From Undaria pinnatifida (Eukaryota; Sar; Phaeophyceae; Laminariales; Alariaceae): DNA of 64,000 bases. Each line of letters opens with the position of its first letter. Position 1 is the stretch's first letter. A program made the position numbers and the translations under genes. Shown here one piece after another: positions 1 through 11,809 of the stretch. The notes beneath the pieces are model-generated. The model did no database searches and was not told where the DNA came from. It was given only the letters and a program-made list of their open reading frames with translations. The DNA is taken from the NCBI GenBank assembly GCA_012845835.1, contig JABAKD010000019.1:11410344-11474343 (forward strand). The letters are read 5' to 3'.

Positions 1-1080
1 GGGGAAGGGGGTAATTTGTGCATGTAAGCTATAAATCCTTTCGAGGGGATAAATCTGACGGTTTTGGTACCAGTATATTATTGGGGGCGGGGGGAGGGGT
101 TGGGGCGGGGAGGGGGGGGGGGGCGTGTGGGGCAGCTCAATATGTACCTGGAAACTAAACATTATTTTGAGGGGATAAATGTGACGGTTTTGGAAATAAT
201 ACATCAGTTTATCATGTATATCCTGGGGTAAGTCGTACAATCAGTGAGTAAAGAGAGGGTGGAGTGTTCGAGGGGGTTGGGTTGGGATGGGTTGGGGGGC
301 AGGTGGGGGGTGTGGGGGCGGGAGGGGGGCGGGGGGGGTGGGGGGGGGGGGAGGAAGGGCTTTAGGTGAGGGGTTTGTTATACGTGTGGTGCTAGGTCTA
401 GGCGATGGTGCGGGTGATGGGGAAGAAGGGGGCGTTCGAGGCGGGGGGGGGGGGGGGGGATACAGCGGCATGGATGGCTCTCGAAAGATAATGAGGTGAT
501 ATCCTGTGCGTGAAGTGTTTATTAATGTGGCGGATTTCGATATTTGGTGGGGCGTTTGAGTAAGGGAGAGCAAGAGGGGGGGGGGGGATTTTTTAGGAGG
601 TTTAGGTCACAAATAATATTTAAATACACTTCGGCTGTGAGATCAAAGATATGTAGCAGCTTGCTATACGCGTGGTGCTAGGTCTAGGCGATCGTGCAGG
701 TGGTCGGAAAAGAGGGGGCCTTAGAGAGGGGGGAGGGGGGGGGGGGGGGGGGGGGGGGAATAATTGAAAACTATGTCATGGATGGTCAGAAAGATAATGA
801 CGTCATATCAACTGCGTATAGGTGTTTATTACTCAGGCCGATTTTGATTGTGAGTGGGGCGTTTGGACAAACTAGGCGGAAGGGGGGGGAATCGGGGGAC
901 GGAGGGGCGGGGGGGGGGGTTGGGGTTTTTTTATGAACAAGAGGGGTCAGTGGAGGGGGAGGGGAGGGGGGGGGGGGCGGGGGGCGGGACATTTCAATAT
1001 GTGCGCGGAAACTATAAATCCTCAAAGGGGACAAACCTGACGATTGAAGCAATAAGACATCCCTTTATATCATCTGGCTT
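1..1080. repeat. G-tract-rich repeat field
   Basis: Long runs of G (up to about 20) alternate with a recurring AT-richer module, roughly ATAAATCC-TTTCGAGGGGATAAA-TCTGACGGTTTTGG, seen near 27-68, 152-192 and 1006-1045. The same module, in one or the other orientation, flanks the MSFDEIF retroposon copies at 14460-14760 and 58090-58170, so this field is probably made of copies of that element's outer part. Reading frames here are only Gly/Pro runs from the homopolymers and are not treated as genes. A fragment resembling the start of the MSFDEIF module, in reverse, lies near 605-650. Confidence 0.6.
372..872. repeat. tandem duplication inside the G-rich field
   Basis: Two diverged copies with an offset of about 290 bp, near 376-560 and 664-872. 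Each begins with TGGTGCTAGGTCTAGGCGAT, runs through a G tract, then a segment around GGATGG-TC-GAAAGATAATGA, and ends near GTGGGGCGTTTG. G-tract length differs between the copies, as expected from slippage. Confidence 0.6.
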
Positions 1081-1225
1081 GTAATGTTTACTATTCTAGA
1101 AGGTTTGATGTTAGATGCAGCATGCAACCCAGTGTTTAAGTGTAGTGAATAACGTGTTAAATCTTCATAATTTGTTGTTGTATGATACATCGATCGAAAG
1201 CTAGAATATTTTATAGAATATTTGT

Positions 1226-1432
1226 AGGTACCATTATTTCTGACATCGCTAATTATAAGAAAGAGATACGTATTGTCAAATACAACAGGCGAGGTGATGT
1301 GGTCATGCACTGTTTGTCACCATCATCATACAGTCACCATTATTTTCTGACATCGCTAGTTATACGAAAGAGATACGTATTGCCAAATACGGCATGCGAG
1401 GTGATGTATGTGGCCATGTACTGTCTCCGCCA
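1226..1432. repeat. direct tandem duplication, about 110 bp unit
   Basis: Two adjacent copies share ACCATTATTT-CTGACATCGCTA, AAGAGATACGTATTG-CAAATAC and GCGAGGTGATGT, near 1229-1310 and 1338-1425. No coding function is apparent. Confidence 0.65.
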
Positions 1433-1984
1433 TTGAGCATTAGAGGGAGGGATGCGAATCGTCAGTTTTAAAGGATACATGTGCTCAACTATATATGATA
1501 GATTCGCGTACTCAACCTGGCATGCTACAATTTATCTTCGGCCAAACGGCGTGTGGACAATCATAGCGATTGGATTCCTGAACAACTGGGGATGGGACCC
1601 GTTACTTTCATTTCCCGCTAGCGCGACGGAACCTCCATCGCTCTGTGCCTGGAATATCTCTGTTCGGCATTCAACCCTCTATAAAAGAGCCAGCGGGGTC
1701 TGGCAGGGATTTGATAGGCCAATCAGCGACCAGAATCGACTTTCAAAATCGTACTTCAGCAAGGCTGGCTTGATCGCTGTGAGGGCTGCCTCGGGATTGT
1801 CTGGGATGCTCAGCACGTCACGGCCACGGCTCGGCGAGGCACGAGACCTAATGTTGTGCTGATTGTGTCGCCCACCCTCCGTACCCTTATGGCAGAACAG
1901 GGATTAAACGCTCTGAGTGGCGTGAACCATGATGGCTTACAGACAGACGCACGTACAGAGAGACTGACAGACGGGCTTTCTCTG
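1433..1984. other. no recognisable gene
   Basis: A 136-codon frame on the plus strand (1452-1862) spans most of this stretch, but I recognise no domain and see no flanking exons. I leave it uncalled. Confidence 0.4.
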
Positions 1985-2160
1985 TTGGATAATGTAGCTG
2001 TAAGGGGAGTCGCCGACCTATATCCTTAATGAGGACACACAACTCGTAATGCGCGCGATCGGAGTATCACACACAGCTTGCAAAGATGAGTTTCGACGAA
2101 ATCTTCGATCTCACAGCTGGAGTGTATTTTAATTTTTTATAATAATACAGGTGTGGCAGT
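1985..2160 (+). mobile_element. MSFDEIF retroposon 5' module, copy A
   Basis: A block beginning near GTAGCTGTAAGGGGAGTCGC and running through ACACACAGCTTGCAAAG into a small frame at 2086-2142 (18 residues, [18 protein letters not shown]). Nearly the same block recurs at 14755-14935, 57880-58075 (reverse) and 59262-59430, and more diverged at 10735-10880. Sequence after the small frame differs between copies, so this copy appears truncated at its 3' side. I do not know the family's name or whether the peptide is made. Confidence 0.6.
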
Positions 2161-2234
2161 ACTACTGTCGCATGTGCAGCCTTGATTTACCTACAGTAGA
2201 ATATACTCATTAATACCTATCGTGCATCCTCGAA

Positions 2235-3350
2235 AGTTGCGGACATGCGCGGAGCCAAGACGGGCAGCAGCCCGCTGCAGCGAAACTCCCCTTGTAATAA
2301 CGATAAATATCGGAGCGCGAGTAAGCTTGCCCACGTACACTCCTTCTTGTACAAAGATGAGGAGCTCAGGTACATATGTTAAGCGGCGATCTGCGTCAGC
2401 AGAGGCAGCAGCAGAGACAGCGATAACAGCAACAGCAGCACAATAAGAGCATTTGGCATCATGCCAGAGCCATAGGGCGATACCCTAGCCTTTAAAACCC
2501 TCCTTATACGTCTTATCGTCCTTTTCCAATAACGGTTAGCGTCGTCAAGCCTCTCAGCCGTGTATTGGGTCGAAACCTAGTGCCGTTACCCCGAAAACCC
2601 CGGAAACAGGGGATACTTTAGACTACAGCAGCGGTAGTCCCTGTGCACCCGGGTTGGTGCCTGTAGAAGACGAGATAATTCAAAATTGATAAATATATAT
2701 ATTTCCGCACGGAGACATTAAGTTGACAGCCCCCCCCTCCGAACCCACCTCTGCATCGAGTGAGTGCATCTCGACTCACCATCACCAACTCTGCTTGGCG
2801 AAGTCGGATCAGCCCCAAACTCAGTGGAGGGCGAGAACTATTACTGATATTGAGGATGAAGTGGTTCTTCGGGGCCGAACGTTGCCGTAAACCACACAAA
2901 AATTACGGGCATGTGCGGAGCCAAGGCGGGCGGCAGCCCGCCGCGGCATAGCCGCCCTTGTAACATCGACTATCATCGGAGCGCGAGACAGCTTACCCGC
3001 GCAAACTCCTACGACGATGAAGAGCTCAGATACATACCTGGAGCGGCGATCTGCATCAGCAGAGGCAGCAGAAGAGGCAGCGATAACAGCAACAGCAGCA
3101 CAACAATAGCAATTGACATCATGCCAGAAACATAGGGCGATGTCCTATCCTTTACAGCCCGCCTTGTACTCCTTATCGTCCTTTTCCAATAACGGGTAGC
3201 GTCATTGTGAGCCTCTCAGCCGTGTATTGGGTCGAACCATAGTGCCGCTACCCCGGAAACCCCGGAAACAGGGGACAATTTAGACTACAGCAGCTGTAGT
3301 CCCCTGTGCACCCGTGTTGGTGGCTGGAGAAAAGGGAGATAACCCATATT
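2235..3350. repeat. 0.45-kb direct duplication, offset about 0.67 kb
   Basis: Segments 2238-2685 and 2905-3345 are diverged direct copies. Shared landmarks are the GCGGAGCCAAG-CGGGC-GCAGCCCG start, a CAGCAGAGGCAGCAG / GACAGCGATAACAGCAACAGC tract, CTTATCGTCCTTTTCCAATAACGG, and a CCCCGGAAACAGGGGA / TTTAGACTACAGCAGC end. The 220 bp between the copies is not duplicated. Frames are short and not conserved between the copies. Confidence 0.75.
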
Positions 3351-4250
3351 TGATACATAGTCTATAGACTACATATATAGTCTATATTGCATACTTACCC
3401 GGATAACCGGGGGATGCCTGACAACACCGACCACAGCAGTAGTCTATACGATACTTGCTGACTGGATGCGGGGGGGGCATGTCACCTCGCATTCAACTGA
3501 TCGTTCCACCCACCTGTTCACCAACGTGTCCCTGATGTGCACCAGATATTGGATACCCCAGCTTGACTCACCAATGTACTACGAAGGTGTTTTACTCACT
3601 AACATCATCGGCGTTGGAATATACGCGGACACGCCTCCCACTACCAACCAGTACACCTCAACATATTCCTGGTACATAATTCTAGTATGCCTATGAATAC
3701 GTCGTTATCCGGATACGAGGTAGGAAACTGGCCTGGTCCCGGGGAACAAACGGCCGAAACGTATATGGTACGCTAACCAGACCATGTTATGCTATATTGG
3801 TACCCTGTTTGCCTCGTCTGGCTCACGTTTCACTAAGAGGCGTAGCAACACACATGCAGTAGTGCACGTTATCTAGCCATGATGATGCTATATTGCCTCC
3901 CTGCACGCCACGATTTGCTGACATATCACTAAGATGCGTACTAACGCACATTGCGTAGTGTGTTGATCCGAGTACCAGGCGAAAACGGCCGTCGTTCTAA
4001 CCTCAAGTACCATACAGCGCGCAGGACAAAGAACGGCACAGTAAGGGGGGGATCACAAAGTGCGCTAGGGGGGTATCTACAACAGCAGCGGTTGGTAATG
4101 GGTTCCAGCAGGATAGCTACAGCAGAAGCAGTGTGCGCATCGGCACCGGGCCTTCGTGCGGCTGGTAGAGGCTGTAAATAACAGCTCGGCTCACACAAAG
4201 AAGAGCAGGCTGAAACGCAGAACAGGCGTACCAGTGAAATTGGAAAAGGT
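3351..4250. other. no recognisable gene
   Basis: A TATAGTCTATAGACTA-type short palindromic stretch lies near 3357-3390. Otherwise I see only unrelated short frames leading into the minisatellite. Confidence 0.4.
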
Positions 4251-4255
4251 AGAGG

Positions 4256-5140
4256 GTACGCGACCGCGAGTAACAGCCAGACACGCGGTGTTCTGGTTTC
4301 GCGGTTAGCGGGCAAGGGTATGCGGATCTCGGCCAACGAGTATAGAACCCGGTGCATGAGGCTCGAGAAAATAGCCAGGCACCACAAGCAGTAGCGCGCA
4401 AGGGTGTGCGGATCTCGGCGAACGAGTACCAAACCCGGTGCAAGCGGTAGCGCGGAAGGATCTCGGCCAACGAGTATCAAACCCGTTGCAAGCGGCTCGA
4501 GAGAATAGCCCGACACTAACGGTAGTGACCGCCGGTAACCGATACGCGGAACAGGGTACCAGTGCAGGGGGGGGCAGGTAGAGTGTACGCGACCGCGAGT
4601 AATAGCCAGACACGCGGTGTTCTAGGTTCGCGGTTAGCGGCCAAGGGTGTGCGGATCCCGGCCGATTGGTATCAAACCCGTTGCATGCGGCTCGAGAAAA
4701 TAGCCGAGCACCACAAACGATAGCGCGCAAGGGTGTGCGGATCTCGGCGAGCGAGCTTCAAACCCGGTGCAAGTGGTAGCGCGGAAGGGTGTGCGGTTCT
4801 CGGCCAACGAGTATCAAACCCGGTGCAAGAGGCTCGAGAGAATAGCCCGACACCAACGGCAGTGACCGCCGGTAACCGACATGCGGAACAGGGTACCAGT
4901 GCAGGGGGGGGTGTACGCGACCTCGAGCAATAGCCAGACACGCGGTGTTCTAGGTTCGCGGTGAGCGGCTAAGGGTGTGCGGATCTCGGCCAACGAGTAT
5001 CAAACCCGGTGCATGCTGCTCGAAAAGCCAGGCACCACAAGCGGAAGCGCTCAAGAGTGTGCGGATCTCGGCCAAAGAATATCAAACCCTGTGCAAGCGG
5101 ATCGAGAAAAAAGCCAGACACTTCAAATGGTCGTGATTGC
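4256..5140. repeat. higher-order minisatellite, about 329-bp period
   Basis: The landmark GTACGCGACC-CGAG starts at 4256, 4585 and 4913, giving a higher-order period of 328-329 bp. Within each period is a shorter unit starting GTGTGCGGATCTCGGC and ending near CACCACAAGCGGTAGCGCG, at about 86 and 56 bp spacing (4321, 4407, 4650, 4736, 4792, 4979, 5060). The array makes several long overlapping frames on both strands with peptides such as GRDPHTLARY repeated. These follow the DNA repeat and are not called as genes. Confidence 0.8.
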
Positions 5141-8100
5141 CCACGGGTCCGTGGTTCACACGCAGAGGTATGTAGGGGCCTCAGCGAGGTACCACACATG
5201 AGTTATGCCGCTACAAGGAAACCAGCCAGACACCGAAACCATGTGCGATTGCTGGCGAGGATTTATGCACGGTAACAGGTTGCAGCGGTGCGGTAATACA
5301 TACATAAGTAACCAAAGAAATTACCTTATACAACTATAAATAGACAAATATTAGTGTGTGGTGCCGGTATAATTGGGACGAGGTAGTCGAGCGCAGATGT
5401 GGTACGCGACACGGGGCAGGGCGTTGATACGTGGGACACTCGACCACGCACCAGGGGAGTAAGCAAGGACGAGATGCACGGACCAGGCGAGGCATCGGAG
5501 CGGGGCTAAGTATAAAGAGTAGGGAAGCACGGGAACCGGGAACCCCAACCGCTATGCCCCGTCGCACGCGCAAGAGCACTAACGATGAACGCCACGGAAG
5601 AAGCTAGAGTTGACACAGCTGTGGAGGTTCTACTTCACGATATAAAGAACGAGAAACGATTCATTTTGTCTCGTTCCAGGCCAGCCATTTTATACTATAT
5701 ATTTGTATATTTTGGGGTTCTTGCAAAACTTAACTGAGCGATGTATTCATGGTTGTGTCAATTTGGCTAGTTCGTTTTGTTAGTTTGTTTTCTTTAAAAA
5801 AATTTTCTTCTTCGATTGGGGTATTTTTGATGACCACCGGGAGCACCAGCGACGAACACGACGGAAGAAGCTAGGGCTGAACAGCTGCGCCTGCACTACG
5901 TATTCCTACAGTAGCACCGGCAGCGATTATTCCCGCAGCCCCAACAGCCGGCGGCGGCAGCAGCAGCCGCGGCGGTAGAGCTTTGCGAGGGCTGCGGCGA
6001 GCCCAAGAATGCAACGCGCAGCAGCAAGGGGCACATGTAGCAGTCGCAGGAGCACCGCGAAGCAATAACGGCGCCTATACTGCGTGGCGGGTTTATGAAC
6101 AGAACCCATGGGTGACGCAGGTATATTCAAGGGATTCGCGAATTATATGCTGTGATTCACCAGGTACTCTGCCAGCGCCGGTGGAAAGGGTCACGCGTCA
6201 AGTGCCGTTGTCACGTTGCCGACAGCCGCAACGATATTTCTGTTAGCACGGGGGCTCTTAACGCATCACTATTTGGGCGCAAGAGCAGTACCGGTAAGCG
6301 CCAGGACATCAGCAAACAGGTATTCCCGGTAGCACAGCAAAACAGCACCGATAGGTAAAAAGCGGCATAGCAGCGTCGAATTTAGGCAACGGCCCCCAGC
6401 TACTATTAATATGAACTACGTATCCGAGAACCGACGTTTAGTACTGGATCAATCCATGTCATGTGCTACGCATCATAACTATTGTGGAGGTATCAACTTA
6501 TTTGTTGTACCGCGCAAGTATATGTCCAGGAAGGTGTACCGTGCTGGTATATGTGGAGGAAGGTGCCATGCTCCAGCGTGAGACTCCGGGGTTATCGGGA
6601 AGCAAGTGTTCGGCGGGTTCACCGTCTAAACAAGCGGACGTTTGAGACTACATGGGTCCGGCTGGCCACCCGTTGCGCGACACGGCTTTGTCATTCCTAG
6701 TGAAGCGGGGTCAACGTCTACAAAATTTTTACCCACCCAATAAGGTATCTCGGCAGAATACCGACCTAACCGAAATTGCTCCTCGAAACGCCAGGATGCA
6801 TTTTGAGGGGAAAGGGCGAACCTTCAGCAAATGCTTATGCGCAGAATCACTCATGGTGCCTATTATACACGATATCTCGAGGACCAGCGGCGCCCGCCAG
6901 CACTAGTTGATGTGGAAAATCACATGACATAGCTGAGGCATCTGCGACCGGCGAGGTGTCCGACCACGTTCACATGCACTCCTTTGTGTAGGAGGCTCTT
7001 GTGAGCAAGTTGTTGCAGCGTACGGAATCAGGAGTGATCAAGAAGAGCGGAGGGTGGAAGACGGAGACGTTAGCCGCGCACTGCATCAGATCGACTAAGC
7101 GTACACAGCCCCCAAGCGTGGAACAGACAAGAGGGCCACGACTCCGCGACCGCGAGCGGGTTGCCACTGCCGTCGGCCGTTTACTTAGTTCACCCACGTG
7201 TACGCCGAAATTCGCGTAAAGTATACCAGCGCATGAGCAAGTGTTGGGTGAGACCACGCAGCGCCCCGGTAGGTGGCAAACGACAGCCAAAAGAACACCA
7301 GGAAGTTTGGGTAGAACCACCGACCAGGGCAGGAGATCTCATCCAATCCAATACTTCCAGTGGATTGTCGGCGGCAGCGTAAGAGAATACTGTCGTAAAT
7401 CGCTACCTACTGAGACGAATCCATATTTGGGACAAAAATAGGTTCCAGCATTTGGTGCGAATCACTAGAAGAATGAACGCAATCACCGGCCACTTCGTTC
7501 AAGCCTAGGTTCCCTGTGAAAACAAGTAGGCGCAGGAAAAAGACAGACCTTCCCACCCACCCTACAAGCTTAGTAGTCTTTTTCTGCACGGTCAGTTCAA
7601 TCCCAGGGACGGGCACCGCGCTGAGGGCGCACTCAGCGCGGAGTTTATCCCGGGCGAGGACCGCCTGCCTCGGGGCAGGAGGCCTTATCCAATTCACTAC
7701 TTACATTGAATGATCGGCGGCAGCGCTGTAGAAATACCGACACTATAGCGACAATGGGCACTACTTCGCACACTGCCACTGTTGGCTATTCCCGCTTTCC
7801 CGAGTGGTTTCATTGGCAATATAGCGGACAAGTGTAGCGGACAACCTGCACAGCTCAACAACAGTAGCTAGGGACCGCACGACTCTACGTTTTGAATGCA
7901 GATCTGCAGCGCTACGAATAGTAGCAGTAGTATAATAATAGTGGTCCCACTACGACTTCACGGACACTATAATAGCGGGCAGCTGTAGCAGGCAACCACT
8001 CGGTCCTACAGTGCAGGCAACCACTATAATAGCGGGCAGCTGTAGCAGTGATCAGGCCGCTTATCTCGTGACGAAGATATCATAAGTGTCTCATCGATCC

Positions 8101-9580
8101 CATTCCAATTTTCTCGCGCACGTTTCGGCGATACATACTTCGCCCCGCCTTTCTTCTAGGAACCAAGAGGGTGGCCTCTGCGTACAAGCATAGCAGGCGT
8201 GCGGACCTTCGACACGAGCAACAAGTAACTGCAGGGAGCCAGACCCATCGCCAACAATAACAGTATACCGCGCACTCTGTGTTGATTATTTGTCTTCGCC
8301 TGCCTTGATAGCCCCATCGCTGCATATCAAAGTGGGTGTATACATGACTGCATTACAATAATATTCCGCACCCACCCCTCCCCACCACTTTACATCAGTC
8401 ATGGCGCTGCGTGACGTTCGACCTGGGAAAACTGGACTACGAAAAGAACGAGTGCCTTTTAGACACACAGAGGCCATTCGTTGAATTCGAGGTGGGTTCA
8501 CTAATCACGCACATGGTGCCGGGAAACGTCTGCCTCGTATTCTGGTAATTATCTTACAATGCGTCAGGCATGTATGTGCCCATAATATTTTCTACACTAC
8601 GCTCGACTGATGCTGCTGGTTATGTCGTTTTTGAAAGACTAGAGTCATGCGAATATACCATTTGCACATGCCATCTATCTGTTACTAGTCGCATTTTCTG
8701 TCTATTTGCCCTGACGTAGGCCTGCTTCGTTTGAGCTTCTTGCAGAATAATCTCGTTGCGTGTCAAATTCTTGGGTGCGCACATTGGAACGCCGCTTGGT
8801 TCGTCAATCGGTTATCTTGTACATATGTTGGTGTGTGTATACTGTATACCCTCGGGTGTGGGCGTTGGTGCTTCGTCAATTTGGTCCATTACCATACGAG
8901 TAGAAATTGTTGTTGGTTTCTGAAATTGATCCGTCTCCATTATCTAGTCCGTGGTCACCAGACAGACTTAAACAATGTACTATACTAACTCCTGCGTTAA
9001 GCGATAGTCTTCGAACCGCTTTTTAGGCGCTGGAATGTCATCCCAAGCATGAGGCCGTTGTTGCCTACTAAGGCACGTCGTATAGTCTACATGTATGTGG
9101 ATCTTTCGGCGTCGGCTCTCGCTCAATCATCAGTATTCGCTTTGCCCCATGCAGAAACATTCAACGGCGTCTAGGTAAATTCACCCAACAGCTCCCGTAT
9201 TGCACTAACATTGCGGCGGAGCAATACATTATTGCTTCACACATGAATGAGGAATCGTTTTTTGTGTGCTGACTGCTGACTCCATCGCGCGGAACACAGA
9301 TGTTTTGGATTCCAACCGTTGACGCTGCTGCCGAGGGCGAGTACAAGTGAGTCGAAGAGTCTGGGGGCAGGTGCAGTCATTGGTATGCACGGCCGCAGCC
9401 TGTCAGACCATCGACCTACGTAAGGTTTGAAAAGCCCCCGTAAAGGTCCGAAGAACCGGGATATCAAGAGATCGATAGGTGGTCGAAACTGGTCAAGAGG
9501 AAAAACAGTTGCGTCTCTAACCCAGTTCGAGATATACTTAGGGTTTCGTTGCGAGAAAGCGAGCTACTTACACACAATAT
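5141..9580. other. long gene-poor stretch
   Basis: No frame here shows a recognisable domain, and none extends beyond about 116 codons. There are CAG/CTG-rich patches near 5940-6070 and a short repeat at 7965-8047. Stretches resembling the right part of the MITE family at 45-47 kb (GTAGCACCGGCAG, AGCACCGATAGG) occur near 5900-6350 but are too diverged to delimit. Confidence 0.35.
7965..8047. repeat. short direct repeat
   Basis: ACTATAATAGCGGGCAGCTG followed by TAGCA occurs twice, about 57 bp apart, with GCAGGCAACCACT between. No other function can be read from it. Confidence 0.6.
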
Positions 9581-9589
9581 CTACACCTC

Positions 9590-9672
9590 GAACTCAGCAG
9601 GAGCCTGAGGCCAGCATCGCTGCACATCCGGCTCGGTAGATCGGCAGCGTTGCACATCCGGCTCGGTAGATC
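9590..9672. repeat. tandem 36-bp repeat with a distant copy
   Basis: CACATCCGGCTCGGTAGATC is repeated twice in tandem. A related segment (GGCAGGAGCCCGAGGCCAGC and the following GCTGCA-CA-TCGGCTC) lies at 10513-10575. The pair flanks the retroposon tail at 9994-10112. Confidence 0.55.
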
Positions 9673-9993
9673 GGCCCGGGTCAATACTAAAGGGAGAAAA
9701 CATGCTTTTATTGCAGTTTATGTACGAAGTACGCGTCTTATTAGTCGGCGACGGGCCCAGGTTGTTGGTTTTTGCTTGCCTGCAAGTATGATAATGCCCG
9801 GTGGTCGGTTTGCGTAACCGTAACACCTTCGCATTGGAACTTATGGTTCCTTGAACGGATACAGTAGTAGTTCGGCGTATGATCGTGACTCGGGGTCACG
9901 TATATGACAACAAGGCACCATGTCAGCTCTTCATTATATACCTTTGCGACTTTATTTTTTATCTCGTCTTCCCCTCGTCTGATGGTTCTCCGA

Positions 9994-10112
9994 GTATCAA
10001 GACTTTTTTTTTTTTTTTTATCCTCCGGCGGATGGAGAAAAAGAAAGCTCTATTAATAGCTCACCACACTTCCACGTATTTTCATACGCGTCGTGTGTCG
10101 ATTTAACTCAGT
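9994..10112 (-). mobile_element. retroposon 3' tail with hairpin and poly(A)
   Basis: On the minus strand this reads GACACACGACGCGTATG-AAAATACGTGGAAGTGTGG, a short spacer, CATCCGCCGGAGGAT and a run of A. The GC-rich palindrome directly before poly(A) recurs at 49315-49397, 57640-57830 and, diverged, 31078-31150. This looks like the 3' end of a non-autonomous, target-primed retroposon. The 5' part is missing here. Confidence 0.6.
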
Positions 10113-10734
10113 TGCTTTCGCAGCAGTATCAAGACGCCTGTCCCCGTGGGCCAGTCTACACCCTGCACCTGTTTTATCTATTATGTCCTCGCTGCTGTTT
10201 GAATACCCTCTGCGAGCCATTCCCACCTATCTGGCTGACGGCGCTCCACCCTCGCGCCCAGTCGTAACCCCTTTTGTGGCCTCCGAGCTCGTACCCACTC
10301 CTATTTTCCTCTTATTGTTGTGTGTTGCTCTCCCGCACTCTCCCGCAAAAGACGACAACTCACCGCAGTCATACCGTAACACCCACTTACACGTACTCAT
10401 ACGCGTAAAAAAACAAAAGGTCGCAATTCGTCGCGGACCTTTGACAATACGATCGAATTATGGTGTCTTCGCACAGAAGTGAGCCACCCACATCGCAACA
10501 CCTACTACACTCCTGAATTCGGCAGGAGCCCGAGGCCAGCATCTCGCTGCAACACTCGGCTCAGTACGAGGACTCGAATCGATGGACAAGGCAAGAAAAC
10601 AGTGAATTATATGCCTCGTAGTAGGCGAGGTTCCCAATAGGGGTTACATGTTGCGGTTCGCGCTAAAGAACATGCATGCCAACGTGTCAGTACTAAACTC
10701 GTGGATATGCCAGAGGATGGTCCCCAAACGCCAC

Positions 10735-10880
10735 AGAGGAGTCGGTGACCGGACACACACCGAGTTGATCGGAGTAGTACACACCAGCTCGCAAACATGA
10801 GTTTCGACGAAATCTTCGATGATATCGCAACTAGTTACTGGAGTGTAGTTTTTATGTTTCGTAATATCTTGGTTATACAG
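10735..10880 (+). mobile_element. MSFDEIF module, diverged copy E
   Basis: Contains GATCGGAGTA-TACACACC-GCTCGCAAACATGAG, aligning with the other copies. The frame from 10797 reads [19 protein letters not shown] and stays open to 10991 because of small changes. This is the most diverged of the five main copies, and its upstream GGAGTCGC-like part is only partly recognisable. Confidence 0.5.
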
Positions 10881-11695
10881 TATCGCTGTATTAAAACGAA
10901 ACAAAAACAAAAAACACGCGTAATCAATGGCCTCCTAATAGTGTTTTCTTTAGTCCAAGTTGTTAGTGGGCATCACGCAAACTATAAATAATTTCAAGGT
11001 TCCCCTCCGGAAAGTGCCAAGGGGAATGGCGCAAGAACGAAATCCAAGCATCCAACGTCTGACTGCCTGTGGGCAAAAACAATAACAAAATAAGAAGACC
11101 ACGCTCAGGTAGAGGAAACTTACCTACACATTTAACCACAGGTACCAACAACCCTGACCAAGCCTTCCACCCGCAAACCATCCTCCATACATATGATAGA
11201 GCAATATATATAGTGGAAACTACAGTAATACATTTATGAAATAGATATGATGTTGGATCTAGCTCAAAATTCCCCACCTAGAGTAAAAATACCAACACCA
11301 ACCATTCATTGTAGTGCAGAAAAACAATATATATATTGCATTTTTAAACAAAATAATAGAACCCCTCCCATTACGAAAAACCTAACCCATCACATAGTAC
11401 ATTACAAGTGCCAACAACGCAGCTTGCAGAGATGAGTATTGACCCTAAATTCGTCGAACTCATGGCTGACGTCCTTAAAATATTTTTATAAAATATTATG
11501 CACCTGGTGGTAGTGAAAACTGTGTTCTTGTCCGGAGCTCGAGAAGCGGAATGTAGGGAGGCGCCCTCCCGGGGAGTGTTCGCTCTCTCCCCGTCGCGGT
11601 GGAGAGCCATAAGGAAATGGCAATCCCATCAGTACGTGTCCAGCACAACAAGTACTCGCGATGCGAACTTCTTGTACGGGCGACTTTTTAGTAGT
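10881..11695. other. no recognisable gene
   Basis: AT-rich stretch with short unrelated frames. A fragment with CAGCTTGCAGAGATGAGTAT near 11418-11440 weakly resembles the MSFDEIF start context. Confidence 0.35.
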
Positions 11696-11775
11696 AAATT
11701 TTGAGTGGTAAGAAATTAATGGACGAAATAAATATTAAATGTGGATTTTCAACCGGCAAAAAAAAAATCAGCATC
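11696..11775 (+). repeat. dispersed repeat, copy 1 of 2
   Basis: TTTTGAGTGGTAAGAAATTA ... GTGGATTTTCAACCGGC followed by a run of A is matched at 16585-16650 by TTTGAGTGGC-AAAAAAAATA ... GTGGATTTTCAACTGGAC. In this copy the palindromic AAGCTT array begins directly downstream. Confidence 0.5.
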
Positions 11776-11809
11776 CGTGCGCGGTCTCCTGCACTACTTG
11801 TTTTTTGCG

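Noticed and set aside
3941-5275. Several 75-191-codon frames with repeated GRDPHTLARY or similar peptides
   Set aside because: They arise from the minisatellite on both strands and end wherever the repeat frame breaks; no start context or splice structure.
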